From: Aureisphaera galaxeae
GTDB taxonomy: Bacteria; Bacteroidota; Bacteroidia; Flavobacteriales; Flavobacteriaceae
Direction of reading: 5' to 3'
Length of the DNA stretch: 64,000 nucleotides
NCBI RefSeq assembly: GCF_028561275.1
Contig: NZ_JAQQTF010000004.1
Span: 744,001 to 808,000, forward strand
Under the pieces are notes generated by a model. That model saw only the letters and a list, made by a program, of their open reading frames with translations. It was not told the origin of the DNA and made no database searches. Positions 1 to 9,500 of the stretch are shown in pieces. A program made the position numbers and the translations under genes. Positions within the stretch are counted from its first letter, which is position 1; every line of letters starts with the position of its first letter.

Positions 1-918
1 TACTTTTCCTTGTCCGTCCACAATATCATACCCTTGTCTAGGGATTCCGCGATCGTTCAGTTCAAAGGCGATCAATCGTCTTTCGGGGCCGCGTTCTTTT
101 TCTTTTTGAAGGTTTTCTGAATTGACAAATTCCTTAGTGAATTTGGTAATCCATCCCAATCCAGCTTCAATTGGAGAAGTGGTGTCGTCTATGTCATTTC
201 CGTAGAGGCAGTACCCCATTTCCAATCGCAATGTGTCCCTCGCTGCCAATCCAATAGGCTTAATACCCCAATCGGCTCCTGCTTCCAACACTTTATTCCA
301 GATCTGCTCTACTTCACTGTTCTTACAGTAGATTTCGAAACCACCGCTTCCAGTATATCCCGTAGCACTGATGATAACATGTTCAATTCCAGCGAAATCG
401 GCTACCTTGAAAGTGTAAAACTTAATGGCGCTCAAATCCACACTGGTAAGGGATTGCATGGCTTCAGCTGCCTTCGGACCTTGGATGGCCAAAAGCGAAT
501 AATCTTCGGATAGGTTACGCATTTCTGCACCCATAGTGTTATGGGAACTAATCCAATTCCAATCTTTATCAATATTGGAAGCATTTACAACCAATAACCA
601 CTTTTCTTCCTCCAAACGATACACGATAAGATCGTCTACAATTCCGTTGTTTTCATTGGGAAGGCAACTGTACTGTGCTTGCCCGTCAACCAACTTCGAA
701 GCATCATTGCTAGTCACTTTCTGAATAAGAGCCAAGGCATTAGGTCCCGTAATTAGGAATTCACCCATATGGGATACATCGAAGACACCCACGCCTTTAC
801 GAACGGTTTCGTGTTCTACGTTTACCCCTTCATAAGAAACGGGCATGTTATAACCGGCAAAAGGGACCATCTTGGCACCCAAAGCCTCATGAACGGCAGA
901 TAAAGCAGTATTTTTCAT
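1..918 (-). CDS. gcvT: Glycine cleavage system T protein (aminomethyltransferase), 3' end beyond the window
   Basis: The minus strand is open from an ATG at 918 to the window edge (306 codons). The N-terminus [20 protein letters not shown], then [32 protein letters not shown] and [20 protein letters not shown] are hallmark segments of GcvT. The enzyme transfers the aminomethyl group carried by lipoyl-GcvH to tetrahydrofolate, giving 5,10-methylene-THF and ammonia. GcvT is usually about 360 residues, so roughly 55 residues lie outside the window. It is divergent from the NAD(P)H-hydrate repair gene. No other gcv gene is visible, which is normal where the gcv genes are dispersed. Confidence 0.97.
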   Translation of the reverse strand, partial: MKNTALSAVHEALGAKMVPFAGYNMPVSYEGVNVEHETVRKGVGVFDVSHMGEFLITGPNALALIQKVTSNDASKLVDGQAQYSCLPNENNGIVDDLIVYRLEEEKWLLVVNASNIDKDWNWISSHNTMGAEMRNLSEDYSLLAIQGPKAAEAMQSLTSVDLSAIKFYTFKVADFAGIEHVIISATGYTGSGGFEIYCKNSEVEQIWNKVLEAGADWGIKPIGLAARDTLRLEMGYCLYGNDIDDTTSPIEAGLGWITKFTKEFVNSENLQKEKERGPERRLIAFELNDRGIPRQGYDIVDGQGKV

Positions 919-942
919 AGGTCTGTAGTTGTAATTGGATTG

Positions 943-950
943 CAAATTTA
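943..950 (-). promoter_or_regulatory. Candidate -7 element for gcvT
   Basis: Read on the minus strand this is TAAATTTG, an exact match to the Bacteroidota -7 consensus TAnnTTTG, ending 24 bases before the gcvT ATG. No clear TTTG lies 19-20 bases upstream. A second match, TAGCTTTG, lies at 961-968. Confidence 0.4.
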
Positions 951-980
951 GAGATTCTCACAAAGCTACCGTAGGATTTG

Positions 981-1011
981 TTTGATTGTTTTCAACAAGT
1001 TGGTAACTTGC
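981..1011 (+). promoter_or_regulatory. Weak candidate promoter for the NAD(P)H-hydrate repair gene
   Basis: TTTG at 981-984 is followed after 19 bases by TAACTTGC at 1004-1011. Spacing and -33 box fit the Bacteroidota consensus, but the last two bases of the -7 box do not. The leader before the ATG at 1027 would be very short. Confidence 0.3.
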
Positions 1012-1026
1012 GCAAAATCCTTTTTC

Positions 1027-2571
1027 ATGAACGTTTTTTCCGCAGAGCAATTGTACGAAGCCGATAAAGTCACTACCGAACGACAAGGTATTACTTCTAC
1101 CGACTTAATGGAACGTGCTGCTACACAGATTTTTAATTGGCTACACACCCGTATGCAAGGGGCTCAGGTACCCATTCATATATTTTGTGGAATTGGAAAC
1201 AATGGAGGGGATGGACTTGCCTTGGGACGATTGCTTATTCAAAGCGGATACAATGTCAACGTATACATCGCCAATTTTACCGATAAGCGATCCAAGTGCT
1301 TTTTAATCAACTACGGAAGGATTAAAGATGTAACTAAGAAATGGCCCATACTTATGAAAGGAGAAGAAGATTTCCCGGAAATACATCCCGATGATATCAT
1401 CGTAGATGCCCTTTTCGGAATCGGATTGAACCGTGCTCCCGAAGGTTGGGTGAAATCCCTCATACAATATCTAAATGCTGAAAAAGCGTTTAAACTGGCC
1501 ATAGATATCCCAAGCGGATTAAGTGCCAATGGACCTGTATTGGATCCTGATGCTGTCCTTAACGCCAATCATACCCTTACTTTTCAAACCCCTAAGTTGG
1601 CTTTCTTTTTACCGGATACCGGGAAGTATGTGCCTTATTTTGAAGCTTTGGATATTGGTTTGGATCAAGAATACCAGATGATGACCCGGCCATTGGCCCG
1701 TGTCGTGGTAAAACCCATAGCACAGACCTTTTACAAACAACGTCCTAAGTATGCCCATAAGGGTGACTTTGGACATTCTTTTTTGGTAGGAGGTTCACGT
1801 GGAAAAATAGGAGCAATGGCATTGGCGACAAAGGCTTCTTTGCGATCGGGGAGTGGTTTGGCCACGACTTTTGTGCCTGCCTGCGGACATGATATTTTAA
1901 TTGGCCTTGTTCCTGAAGCCATGGTTGTATGCGATGAGAATGAAACTACCATCACCCAAACCGAATGGGATACATCTAATTATACGATAGGAGTCGGACC
2001 TGGAATGGGCCAAGAAAAAGAGACACTCAAAGCTTTTGAGGCGTTACTTTCTAATGCAGAAACACCTATGGTGATCGATGCAGACGCCATTAACTTATTG
2101 GCCGCAAATCCCAAATTGATTGAGGAAGTGCCCAAGGGCTCCATTTTTACACCACATCCTGGAGAATTGAAGCGTCTTGTTGGTGAATGGGATCACGATA
2201 TCGGGAAGCTGGAAAAGGCCAAAGAGTTTTCAAAAGCCCACGAAGTTATCATTGTGGTAAAAGGAGCTAATACCGTAACGGTATTTGGAGATGACCTCTA
2301 CATAAATAGTACTGGAAACCCTGGAATGGCTACCGCAGGTAGTGGAGATGTATTAACAGGGATCATTACAGGGCTATTGGCCCAAGGATATGAGCCTTTG
2401 GTTGCCGCTATGTTTGGGGTGTATTTGCATGGTAGTGCTGGAAATTTGGCTACGCAAGAACTAGGTTTTGAAGCCCTTTTGGCAGGTGATATTGTTGACA
2501 CCATTGGAGCGGCTTTCCTAGAGTTGTTCCGTCAGGAACCAGCACCGGAAGCCCCACCCGAAGAGGCGTAA
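1027..2571 (+). CDS. nnr: Bifunctional NAD(P)H-hydrate epimerase / ADP-dependent NAD(P)H-hydrate dehydratase
   Basis: This metabolite-repair enzyme reconverts damaged NAD(P)H hydrates. The N-terminal YjeF_N half (about residues 1-215) has GIGNNGGDGLALGRLL and epimerises the S and R hydrates. The C-terminal ribokinase-like half (about 225-505) has VGPGMGQ, VIDADAINLL, TPHPGELKRL and the signature TAGSGDVLTGIITGLLAQG, and dehydrates the hydrate using ADP. At 514 residues it matches the usual fused enzyme. An in-frame ATG at 982 exists, but MNVFSAEQLYEADKVT is the typical family start, so 1027 was chosen. The C-terminal tail is rich in Pro, Glu and Ala and probably disordered. Confidence 0.95.
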   Translation: MNVFSAEQLYEADKVTTERQGITSTDLMERAATQIFNWLHTRMQGAQVPIHIFCGIGNNGGDGLALGRLLIQSGYNVNVYIANFTDKRSKCFLINYGRIKDVTKKWPILMKGEEDFPEIHPDDIIVDALFGIGLNRAPEGWVKSLIQYLNAEKAFKLAIDIPSGLSANGPVLDPDAVLNANHTLTFQTPKLAFFLPDTGKYVPYFEALDIGLDQEYQMMTRPLARVVVKPIAQTFYKQRPKYAHKGDFGHSFLVGGSRGKIGAMALATKASLRSGSGLATTFVPACGHDILIGLVPEAMVVCDENETTITQTEWDTSNYTIGVGPGMGQEKETLKAFEALLSNAETPMVIDADAINLLAANPKLIEEVPKGSIFTPHPGELKRLVGEWDHDIGKLEKAKEFSKAHEVIIVVKGANTVTVFGDDLYINSTGNPGMATAGSGDVLTGIITGLLAQGYEPLVAAMFGVYLHGSAGNLATQELGFEALLAGDIVDTIGAAFLELFRQEPAPEAPPEEA

Positions 2572-2581
2572 TAAAAAGCAT

Positions 2582-2632
2582 AAAAAAACCGCCATATTTC
2601 CTTCGACAAGTTCAGGATGACTGGCGGTTTTT
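2582..2632. terminator. Bidirectional intrinsic terminator with a repeat-like loop
   Basis: AAAAACCGCCA (2584-2594) pairs with TGGCGGTTTTT (2622-2632), giving T-runs on both strands. It serves the convergent nnr and TlpA-like genes. The 27-base loop contains TTCGACAAGTTCAGGATGAC, a phrase I associate with interspersed copies in many Bacteroidota genomes. Confidence 0.85.
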
Positions 2633-2651
2633 CTATGCTATATTGTTGCTT

Positions 2652-3656
2652 TTAGATCATCTCATCAAGCATTGTTCTAAGCTCTGGATTAGAAGGTCTA
2701 GGAGCATTAGGGCTAATGATATTTCCATCAGGATCGATAAGAATGAAACGTGGAATTCCCTTAATGTAGTAGTCCTTTACGAATTTAGACTCCCAGTTGT
2801 TATCCGCAAACAACTGAACACCGCCTAATTCTTTGTCGGTAACCATAGCTATCCATTTGTCGTGATCTTTGGGTCGGTCTATAGAAACACTAACAAACTC
2901 AATGTTCTTGTCATGGTAATCCGCCTCTACTTGCTTTAAGTGAGGGATTTCCGCCTTACAAGGCCCACACCAAGTAGCCCAAACATCTATGTATACATAT
3001 TTCCCCTTTAACTCTTCTAGGCTAGTAGTTCCCCCAGCGTGGTTCTCGTAGTTTGAGAAGGTTGGGGAAGGAGAACCTTTGGGTAAATTGGTTCTAAGTG
3101 CAATAAGGTCTCCTAAGTATCCTTTGTAGCTTTTAACGGTACCTTCTATTCCTTTCTTGGCATCGTTCACCACCATGGTATCCAAAGTAGTTTGCTTGTC
3201 CAAGTAAGCATTCAACTCATCAGCAACACTGGTCAGTTTTGCATCCAGTCCAGCAGCATCCATCTCATCAATGTCAAAATCCAATAATTTCTCTTTCATT
3301 CTGGCTTCTTCGGCCAAGTAGTTATTGTTGTCGGCACCTTCACCTGTGTAAGCAATGGTTTCATCAAATTGCTCGGTGTCTAAGGTCATGTGTAGATCGT
3401 ACCCATTTTTTAAATACAGTCCTGTATATTCACCACCATCGTAAAAGGTGTAAAAATCGGTATCCACCTTTAAGGTATCGCTAAATGTACCATCCTCGTT
3501 TACAGGAATAACTCTTTTAAATCCTTTTTTCGATAAAACAATAGAGTCACTGTTCTTGTTTGTTATCTTACCGGAAAAGGTTACATAGTCTTTTTTTACT
3601 TCCGTTTGGCAGCCTATAAGTAGGAGTCCAGCAAACAGAAAAAGCATTTTTTTCAT
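2652..3656 (-). CDS. TlpA-like thioredoxin-fold lipoprotein
   Basis: The start MKKMLFLFAGLLLIGCQTE is a lipoprotein signal with the lipobox cysteine at residue 16, so the protein is probably anchored in the periplasm. Residues about 25-190 form a DUF4369-like N-terminal region of the kind common before thioredoxin domains in Bacteroidota. The C-terminal part (about 195-334) is a TlpA/AhpC-TSA fold with the redox motif WCGPC (Cys230 and Cys233) and the cis-Pro segment GIPRFILID. It likely reduces or isomerises thiols of exported proteins, and the substrate is unknown. It converges on nnr through a shared terminator. Confidence 0.92.
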   Translation of the reverse strand: MKKMLFLFAGLLLIGCQTEVKKDYVTFSGKITNKNSDSIVLSKKGFKRVIPVNEDGTFSDTLKVDTDFYTFYDGGEYTGLYLKNGYDLHMTLDTEQFDETIAYTGEGADNNNYLAEEARMKEKLLDFDIDEMDAAGLDAKLTSVADELNAYLDKQTTLDTMVVNDAKKGIEGTVKSYKGYLGDLIALRTNLPKGSPSPTFSNYENHAGGTTSLEELKGKYVYIDVWATWCGPCKAEIPHLKQVEADYHDKNIEFVSVSIDRPKDHDKWIAMVTDKELGGVQLFADNNWESKFVKDYYIKGIPRFILIDPDGNIISPNAPRPSNPELRTMLDEMI

Positions 3657-3739
3657 ACTTACGGTATTTGGTTTTTGCTAAAATAAAATAATATTCGGTC
3701 GATTACTGAAAAATCGATAAAACCTTAACAAGAAATTGG

Positions 3740-3747
3740 TATTTTTG
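3740..3747 (+). promoter_or_regulatory. Candidate -7 element of hutH
   Basis: TATTTTTG matches TAnnTTTG and ends 13 bases before the hutH ATG. No TTTG box is evident at the right distance upstream, so the assignment is tentative. Confidence 0.35.
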
Positions 3748-3760
3748 TCGCAAACAACCT

Positions 3761-5278
3761 ATGCCCATGCGCCCAATTCATTATGTGAGCAGCGAGATAC
3801 TATCTTTAGGCTTAATCAAAGATATTATCGAAGAAAACAAGGCCATTGCCCTTTCCGATGAAGCTATTTTAAACATCAATAAATCACACGAATACCTTCA
3901 GGAAAAAATTAAGAATGACGATTCGCCCGTCTATGGTATCAATACTGGTTTCGGTTCTTTGTGTAATGTGAAGATTTCCTCCGAACACCTCTCTAAATTG
4001 CAGGAGAATTTGGTGATGTCGCACGCCTGTGGAACTGGAGATTTGGTTCCCAAGCCCATTGTAAAGTTGATGTTGCTTCTAAAAATTCAATCCCTGAGTT
4101 ATGGTTTTAGTGGCATCCAGTTGCAAACCGTAGAGCGGCTTATCGATTTCTACAACAACGACGTTCTTCCCGTGGTGTATACCCAAGGAAGTTTAGGAGC
4201 TTCTGGAGATCTAGCTCCTTTGGCTCATATGTCCTTGCCGTTGTTAGGCAAAGGGGAAGTGCATACGGAAGATGGTTTCATGCCAGCATCTGAAATACTC
4301 GAGGAGCACGGCTGGCAACCCTTAGCATTGCAGGCCAAAGAAGGCCTTGCCTTGCTAAACGGAACACAATTCATGAGTGCCTATGGGGTACATTGCTTGT
4401 TGAAAGCACACAAGCTATCTTATTTGGCGGATCTTATTGGAGCCGTTTCTGTAGACGCTTTCGATTGTAATATGAGCCCTTTCAATGAACTGGTGCATAT
4501 TGTGAGACCACACCGTGGGCAGATTAAAACAGCACAATTAATACTGGAGTTTTTGGAGGGAAGTGAAATTGGTGCTTCCGAAAACAAAAAGGTTCAGGAT
4601 CCGTATTCCTTCCGTTGTATTCCTCAAGTACATGGAGCCACCAAGGATACCCTAACTTTTGTAACAAAGACTTTTAAAACCGAAATAAATAGCGTTACCG
4701 ATAACCCAAACATCTTCCGAAATGAAGATCAGATCATTTCTGGAGGGAATTTCCATGGACAACCCTTAGCTTTAGGTTTGGACTATCTCGGAATCGCAAT
4801 GGCCGAATTAGGAAATATCTCCGAAAGAAGGACTTTTCAGTTGGTTTCCGGAGCAAGGGAATTGCCACAGTTTTTGGTGAATAATCCGGGACTGAACAGT
4901 GGTTTTATGATTCCGCAATACACGGCAGCCAGCATTGTAAGCGCGAACAAGCAATTGGCAACACCCGCTTCGGTAGACAGTATTGTTTCTTCCAATGGGC
5001 AAGAAGATCATGTGAGTATGGGGGCAAATTCGGCTACCCAATGTCTTCGCATTATCGACAATGTGGAAACCATCTTAGCCATTGAGCTAATGAATGCCTC
5101 CCAAGCCATTGCTTTCAGAAAGCCCAAGAAATCCTCGGAATTCGTAGAGTCCTTTTTAGGGCATTATAGGGACGGGGTTCCTTTTGTAGATGAAGATCGC
5201 CTGTTGGCGGATGACATGCATGCTTCTATAGGATTTCTACAGAGTTTTTCCATAGAAAATGATATTTTGTTCGATTAA
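3761..5278 (+). CDS. hutH: Histidine ammonia-lyase
   Basis: It deaminates L-histidine to trans-urocanate, the first step of histidine degradation. The self-cyclising Ala-Ser-Gly that forms the MIO electrophile is at residues 147-149 inside GSLGASGDLAPLAHMSLPLLG. Further family segments are PVYGINTGFGSL, YSFRCIPQVHGA and SVTDNPNIF. At 505 residues it has the normal length. A second ATG two codons in (3767) is an alternative start. No hutU, hutI or hutG is adjacent, so the rest of the pathway is elsewhere or the gene acts alone. Confidence 0.96.
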   Translation: MPMRPIHYVSSEILSLGLIKDIIEENKAIALSDEAILNINKSHEYLQEKIKNDDSPVYGINTGFGSLCNVKISSEHLSKLQENLVMSHACGTGDLVPKPIVKLMLLLKIQSLSYGFSGIQLQTVERLIDFYNNDVLPVVYTQGSLGASGDLAPLAHMSLPLLGKGEVHTEDGFMPASEILEEHGWQPLALQAKEGLALLNGTQFMSAYGVHCLLKAHKLSYLADLIGAVSVDAFDCNMSPFNELVHIVRPHRGQIKTAQLILEFLEGSEIGASENKKVQDPYSFRCIPQVHGATKDTLTFVTKTFKTEINSVTDNPNIFRNEDQIISGGNFHGQPLALGLDYLGIAMAELGNISERRTFQLVSGARELPQFLVNNPGLNSGFMIPQYTAASIVSANKQLATPASVDSIVSSNGQEDHVSMGANSATQCLRIIDNVETILAIELMNASQAIAFRKPKKSSEFVESFLGHYRDGVPFVDEDRLLADDMHASIGFLQSFSIENDILFD

Positions 5279-5318
5279 TCATTGATTTTTCTATTTTTAT
5301 AGAAACAACTCCAGTACA

Positions 5319-6185
5319 ATGAAAACCTCATTACCCCGTATCATGACCTATGGTCTCGTACTCATAGGCTTATTTTCCGCATGTAAAACCCTGAACAACG
5401 ACGTTACCCACGAACAGATGGTCGCCCAAAAGGCTTCGGCCGATGCCCGCAAACTGGTTACGGAATCCGATTTTAAAACCTGTAAAGAAGGACATCGGGA
5501 AAAGTTAGAAAATCAGGTGACCATGAAGAATAATCTGTGGGGTAAAACAAAGGTAAAACGGGGCAATGTAGAACTATGCATATTTAAAGAAGGTGAAAAC
5601 TGTGGATGGGAATGGAAAATCGACAACTCTGCAAGTGGTGTAATAGGATACCCCGCTCTTGAAATTGGAAGAACGCCTTGGGGAGGCAAGAAACGAAAGA
5701 ATAGTGGTGGATTCCCACTTTTGGTATCCGAAATTGATGCCTTAGATGTTTCCTATAATTTCGAAACCCATGTAAAGCACCGCAAATACAATCTTGCTTT
5801 CGATATTTGGTTAACGGATGTTTCCCAGGCCGATAATAAGAATATCACTACCGAAATCATGATTTGGGAAGATTATTTCGATTTCAGTTCCTATGGAAAA
5901 GTAATCGAAAGTATCCTTACTCCTTTTGGAAGGTATAAAGTATATAAAGGTTACTTAAAGAATGATAAATTCGCCCAGGATTGGGTATATATTGCCTTTG
6001 TTCGTGAAAGCCCACGCTCCGAAGGGAAGGTAGATGTAAAGCACTTCATGGATTATTTGTTAGAAAACGAACATGTTTCTCCTACCGATTATTTTGCCTC
6101 TTTAGAACTGGGTAATGAAATAGGCAATTCCAGCGGTATTACTTTGGTGAAAGAATTTGAATGGAAGCTTAAAAAGAAATCTTAG
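5319..6185 (+). CDS. Putative glycoside hydrolase family 12 (endo-beta-glucanase/xyloglucanase type) lipoprotein
   Basis: The N-terminus MKTSLPRIMTYGLVLIGLFSACK is a lipoprotein signal (lipobox FSAC). The mature part matches the GH12 jelly-roll pattern. NNLWG is near residue 70, YPALEIG follows, then AFDIWLTDV, TEIMIW with the likely nucleophile Glu179, DWVYIAFV, and LELGNEIG with the likely acid/base Glu267. I know these motifs from actinobacterial and fungal GH12 endoglucanases. The expected role is cleavage of beta-1,4-glucan or a related glycan at the cell surface, but substrate specificity cannot be read here. It lies directly before a hybrid two-component regulator of the kind that controls glycan use. 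A terminator separates them. Confidence 0.8.
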   Translation: MKTSLPRIMTYGLVLIGLFSACKTLNNDVTHEQMVAQKASADARKLVTESDFKTCKEGHREKLENQVTMKNNLWGKTKVKRGNVELCIFKEGENCGWEWKIDNSASGVIGYPALEIGRTPWGGKKRKNSGGFPLLVSEIDALDVSYNFETHVKHRKYNLAFDIWLTDVSQADNKNITTEIMIWEDYFDFSSYGKVIESILTPFGRYKVYKGYLKNDKFAQDWVYIAFVRESPRSEGKVDVKHFMDYLLENEHVSPTDYFASLELGNEIGNSSGITLVKEFEWKLKKKS

Positions 6186-6210
6186 CTTTTGCTACATATA
6201 CCTAAGAATT

Positions 6211-6254
6211 ATAGCCCTTTCGTTTTTGATAAAATGAAAGGGCTATTTCTTTTC
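6211..6254 (+). terminator. Intrinsic terminator after the GH12 gene
   Basis: ATAGCCCTTTC at 6211-6221 pairs with GAAAGGGCTAT at 6236-6246. The stem continues inward with T-A pairs, and TTCTTTT follows. Confidence 0.8.
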
Positions 6255-6403
6255 AATTGTATTTACTTAAGTTTAGATATTAGATAAATAAGACTGTGAA
6301 ACAATTTTTATACCCATTGGAACAATAGTTAAACCCTCGGAATGGATATTCATATAGCTTTGTTGAAGATTTAATCCTTATGTACCACTAAAGACTGAAA
6401 ATC

Positions 6404-6475
6404 ATGAAAAGAGAAATTCTACTATTAATGACTTTTTGTATGTTTTCGGCTCTGGGAAAGAGCTTTACTTTGTAA
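6404..6475 (+). other. 23-codon ORF resembling an isolated signal peptide (gene remnant or leader)
   Basis: An ATG at 6404 opens MKREILLLMTFCMFSALGK and stops at 6473-6475. The sequence has a Lys/Arg n-region and a hydrophobic core like a Sec signal peptide, but no mature protein follows. It sits in the 346-base gap between the GH12 terminator and the regulator, which otherwise holds no gene. It may be the decayed start of an exported protein, an earlier 5' end of the regulator gene shifted out of frame, or chance. Confidence 0.35.
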
Positions 6476-6531
6476 ATTTAATGGTTATACACATTTGCCG
6501 CAGTCGGCAATTTGTTATACTGAAGTCATAT

Positions 6532-9500
6532 ATGGGGCCCAAAATTTTTCCAAAGTTTGTTTTGTTTTTCTTAATGGTATGCCCTCTTCGTGGGTTGACC
6601 CAGACAGAACCCTTATTGCGTTTGGAAAAAGTAGAGGGCAATCTATCTAATGAAAATATTACCAGTATCGATCAAGACGATAAGGGCTTTATATGGTTAG
6701 GTACAGAAGATGGTCTTAACAGATACGATGGGCATCATTTCGATGCACTTAGGAGCGACCCGGAAAAGGAATCATGGTTGCCGGCCAACTATATATCTGA
6801 TATCGCCATTTCCCATGACGGGAATTACTGGTTAGCAACATGGGGAGGTGGAATGAGCCGTTTTCGCCCCGATAGCTTGTCATTCGATAATTTCTTTAAG
6901 AATAAAGGTTTTGGCCCAAGGTATATTTTATCCTTGCAAAAGATGGATAATGGGAATTTAGGGTTAACCACGGACGAAGGGGTTTTTGTGTACGTAAGAG
7001 ATAATGGAAATTTTATCAAAATTCCAGAAGGACAAAGAACCAGTAAAATTGCAGCTTTTGGTAACACCCTATGGTTGGCCAATAAAAATCGCCTTTTTAA
7101 GTACGATATGGAAAAAAGGCAGATTACGTTGCACTACGATGCAAAAGATAGAATTACGTTGTTGGTTCCACATGATAAAGGGGTCACCATTGGAATGGGG
7201 ACAAAACTTAGGCATTTAGTTCATGGTAAACTAATAAAGGAAGAGGATACCAAAGTTGAAATGGAAGGCTTTGTGAAAAGGAGTGATGCTATCTATTTGC
7301 ACTCCAGGAGCGAAATCTTTGAGCTCGAGCTTGATTATTTTGCTTTAAAGAAAGTGCCTCTAGATATAAAAGCTCCATTCAATAGCTTGAAGACCCTGTT
7401 TGTAGATCGTGATGGCTTATTGTGGGTAGGTACCTCGCATGGTGTTTTTAAAGAAAGACAACACACAGAGACATTTAATAAGGCTTTTCCACAGATACAC
7501 GCTCGTAGAACCCTGAGATGGGAAAATAGAATCTATGCTGGTGGATTAAATGGACTCTTTGTACTGGATAGTATAGGGGTAAGACATCAAATCCTTAATG
7601 AACCCATACTTTCTTTAAAACGGTTCGATTCTATTTTATGGGCAGGTACTGGTAAAGGCGAGATTTTTAGGATTTATAATGATAATGTCATAAGCAGGAC
7701 AAAATTGAACACCAACCTTAGGGTAATGGGGATTGAAAGGGACAAGAAGAACAGGATTTGGGTAGGCAGTTGGAACGGTGTGCATCTATTGGATGAAGAC
7801 GGTACAGAATTAAGGTTTTTCAACTTGGATGCTTCCGTGCCGTCCAATGAAGCCAAGATTATACAAATGCTAAGGGATACAAAAGATCGACTTTGGGTGA
7901 TTACAGCGGCATTTGGGGTGTATTGCATAAAGGACGTTTCCGAATTCCCTTTACAGTCATCACAGCTGCCGTCAATTAATTACAGGCATTTAAGGAAGGA
8001 TTTGAATAGCATCACCTCTAACGTAATTACCACACTAACTGAAGATAAAAAAGGAACTATTTGGTTTGGAATGGATACGGGTATTGTTTCCTTCAACGAA
8101 CAAGAAGAAAACTTTTCAAGGTTAAGAAATGGTGGCCATCTATTCGACAAAAAGATCATGGCACTGCGTTCGGATCTCGACAACCGGTTGTGGATTAGTA
8201 CTATAGGTGATGGACTGTATGTGTACGATCAGGAAAACGGACAATTTTTCAATTATACAGTAGAAGATGGGCTCATTTCCAACTCTTTCCTATATTCTTC
8301 TGGCTACTATTTTGATAATGATCATATCCTATATTTTGGAACGGACAAAGGTATTCAAGCTATAGACATTAATCGCTTAGAATCCCCGTCGTTGAAGAAA
8401 GAAGTAGGCATTTCCAATATTTCCATTCAGCATAAGCAAGGGGAAGCTGATGTTTTGCCTTTTAATGCCCCCTATGCAAAGGACATTAAACTGAATTATA
8501 CCGAGAACAATTTCTCCATTCGTTTTTCCAACTTGGATTACGAGCATAACAATAAGGTACGATATGCGTATGCCCTAGACAATGAGGATTGGGTAGTTGC
8601 AGATCACCAAACTGCTTATTTTACGCGTATTCCCTTTGGAAATCATGAGCTTAAAGTAAAGGATCTTTATCATTTAGGGGAAATTGGAGTGCCTGATAAC
8701 GTGTTTCGGTTTCAAATGTATATTGCGCCACCATGGTACCTATCCTGGTGGGCATACGCAGGTTACGGAATAATGTTATTGTTGGTACTATTTTCAATAT
8801 ATGCGTTATTGTTGAGGCAGCGATTGGCGAAATCTGAAACACAAAGGACCAAGGAATTTGATCTAGTAAAATCCAAAATGTACGCCAACATATCCCATGA
8901 GTTTAGGACGCCGTTAACTATTATTAACGGGTTGACCGATGCTCTTTTAAAAGATAAGTCCTCCAACACCAAAGAGCACAAAAGGGTTTCTGGTATAAAA
9001 AAGAATAGTGATCAGTTGCTGCATTTGGTTAATCAGATGCTAGATCTTGTGTCGTTGGATGTACAACAAATGCAGGTACATTACAAGCACGGGGATCTTA
9101 TAGGGTTTGTTGGCAAATGTATTTCGTTTTACAGGGCCTATACAGACTCCAAGCAGCAAGAACTGGTGTTCCTAACCCAGATGGAAAGCCTATTTATGGA
9201 TATTGATGATGATAAACTGCAAAAAGTGGTTAACAACCTTTTGTCCAATGCCATAAAATTTACCCCTGCAGGAGGTAAAATAACGGTACATATTGGGTGC
9301 GATGAAGAATTAAAGCAGGTGGTTCTTACCCTATCGGATACAGGGAAAGGGATTTCAGAAGAGGATCTTCCTTATATATTCGATAGGTATTACAAGACAT
9401 TCGACACGGAGAGTAACCTTGGCAACGGAATAGGTATGGCACTTACAAAAGAACTTGTTGAGCTCCTTGATGGAAGTATTTCGGTGGAAAGCAATATTCT

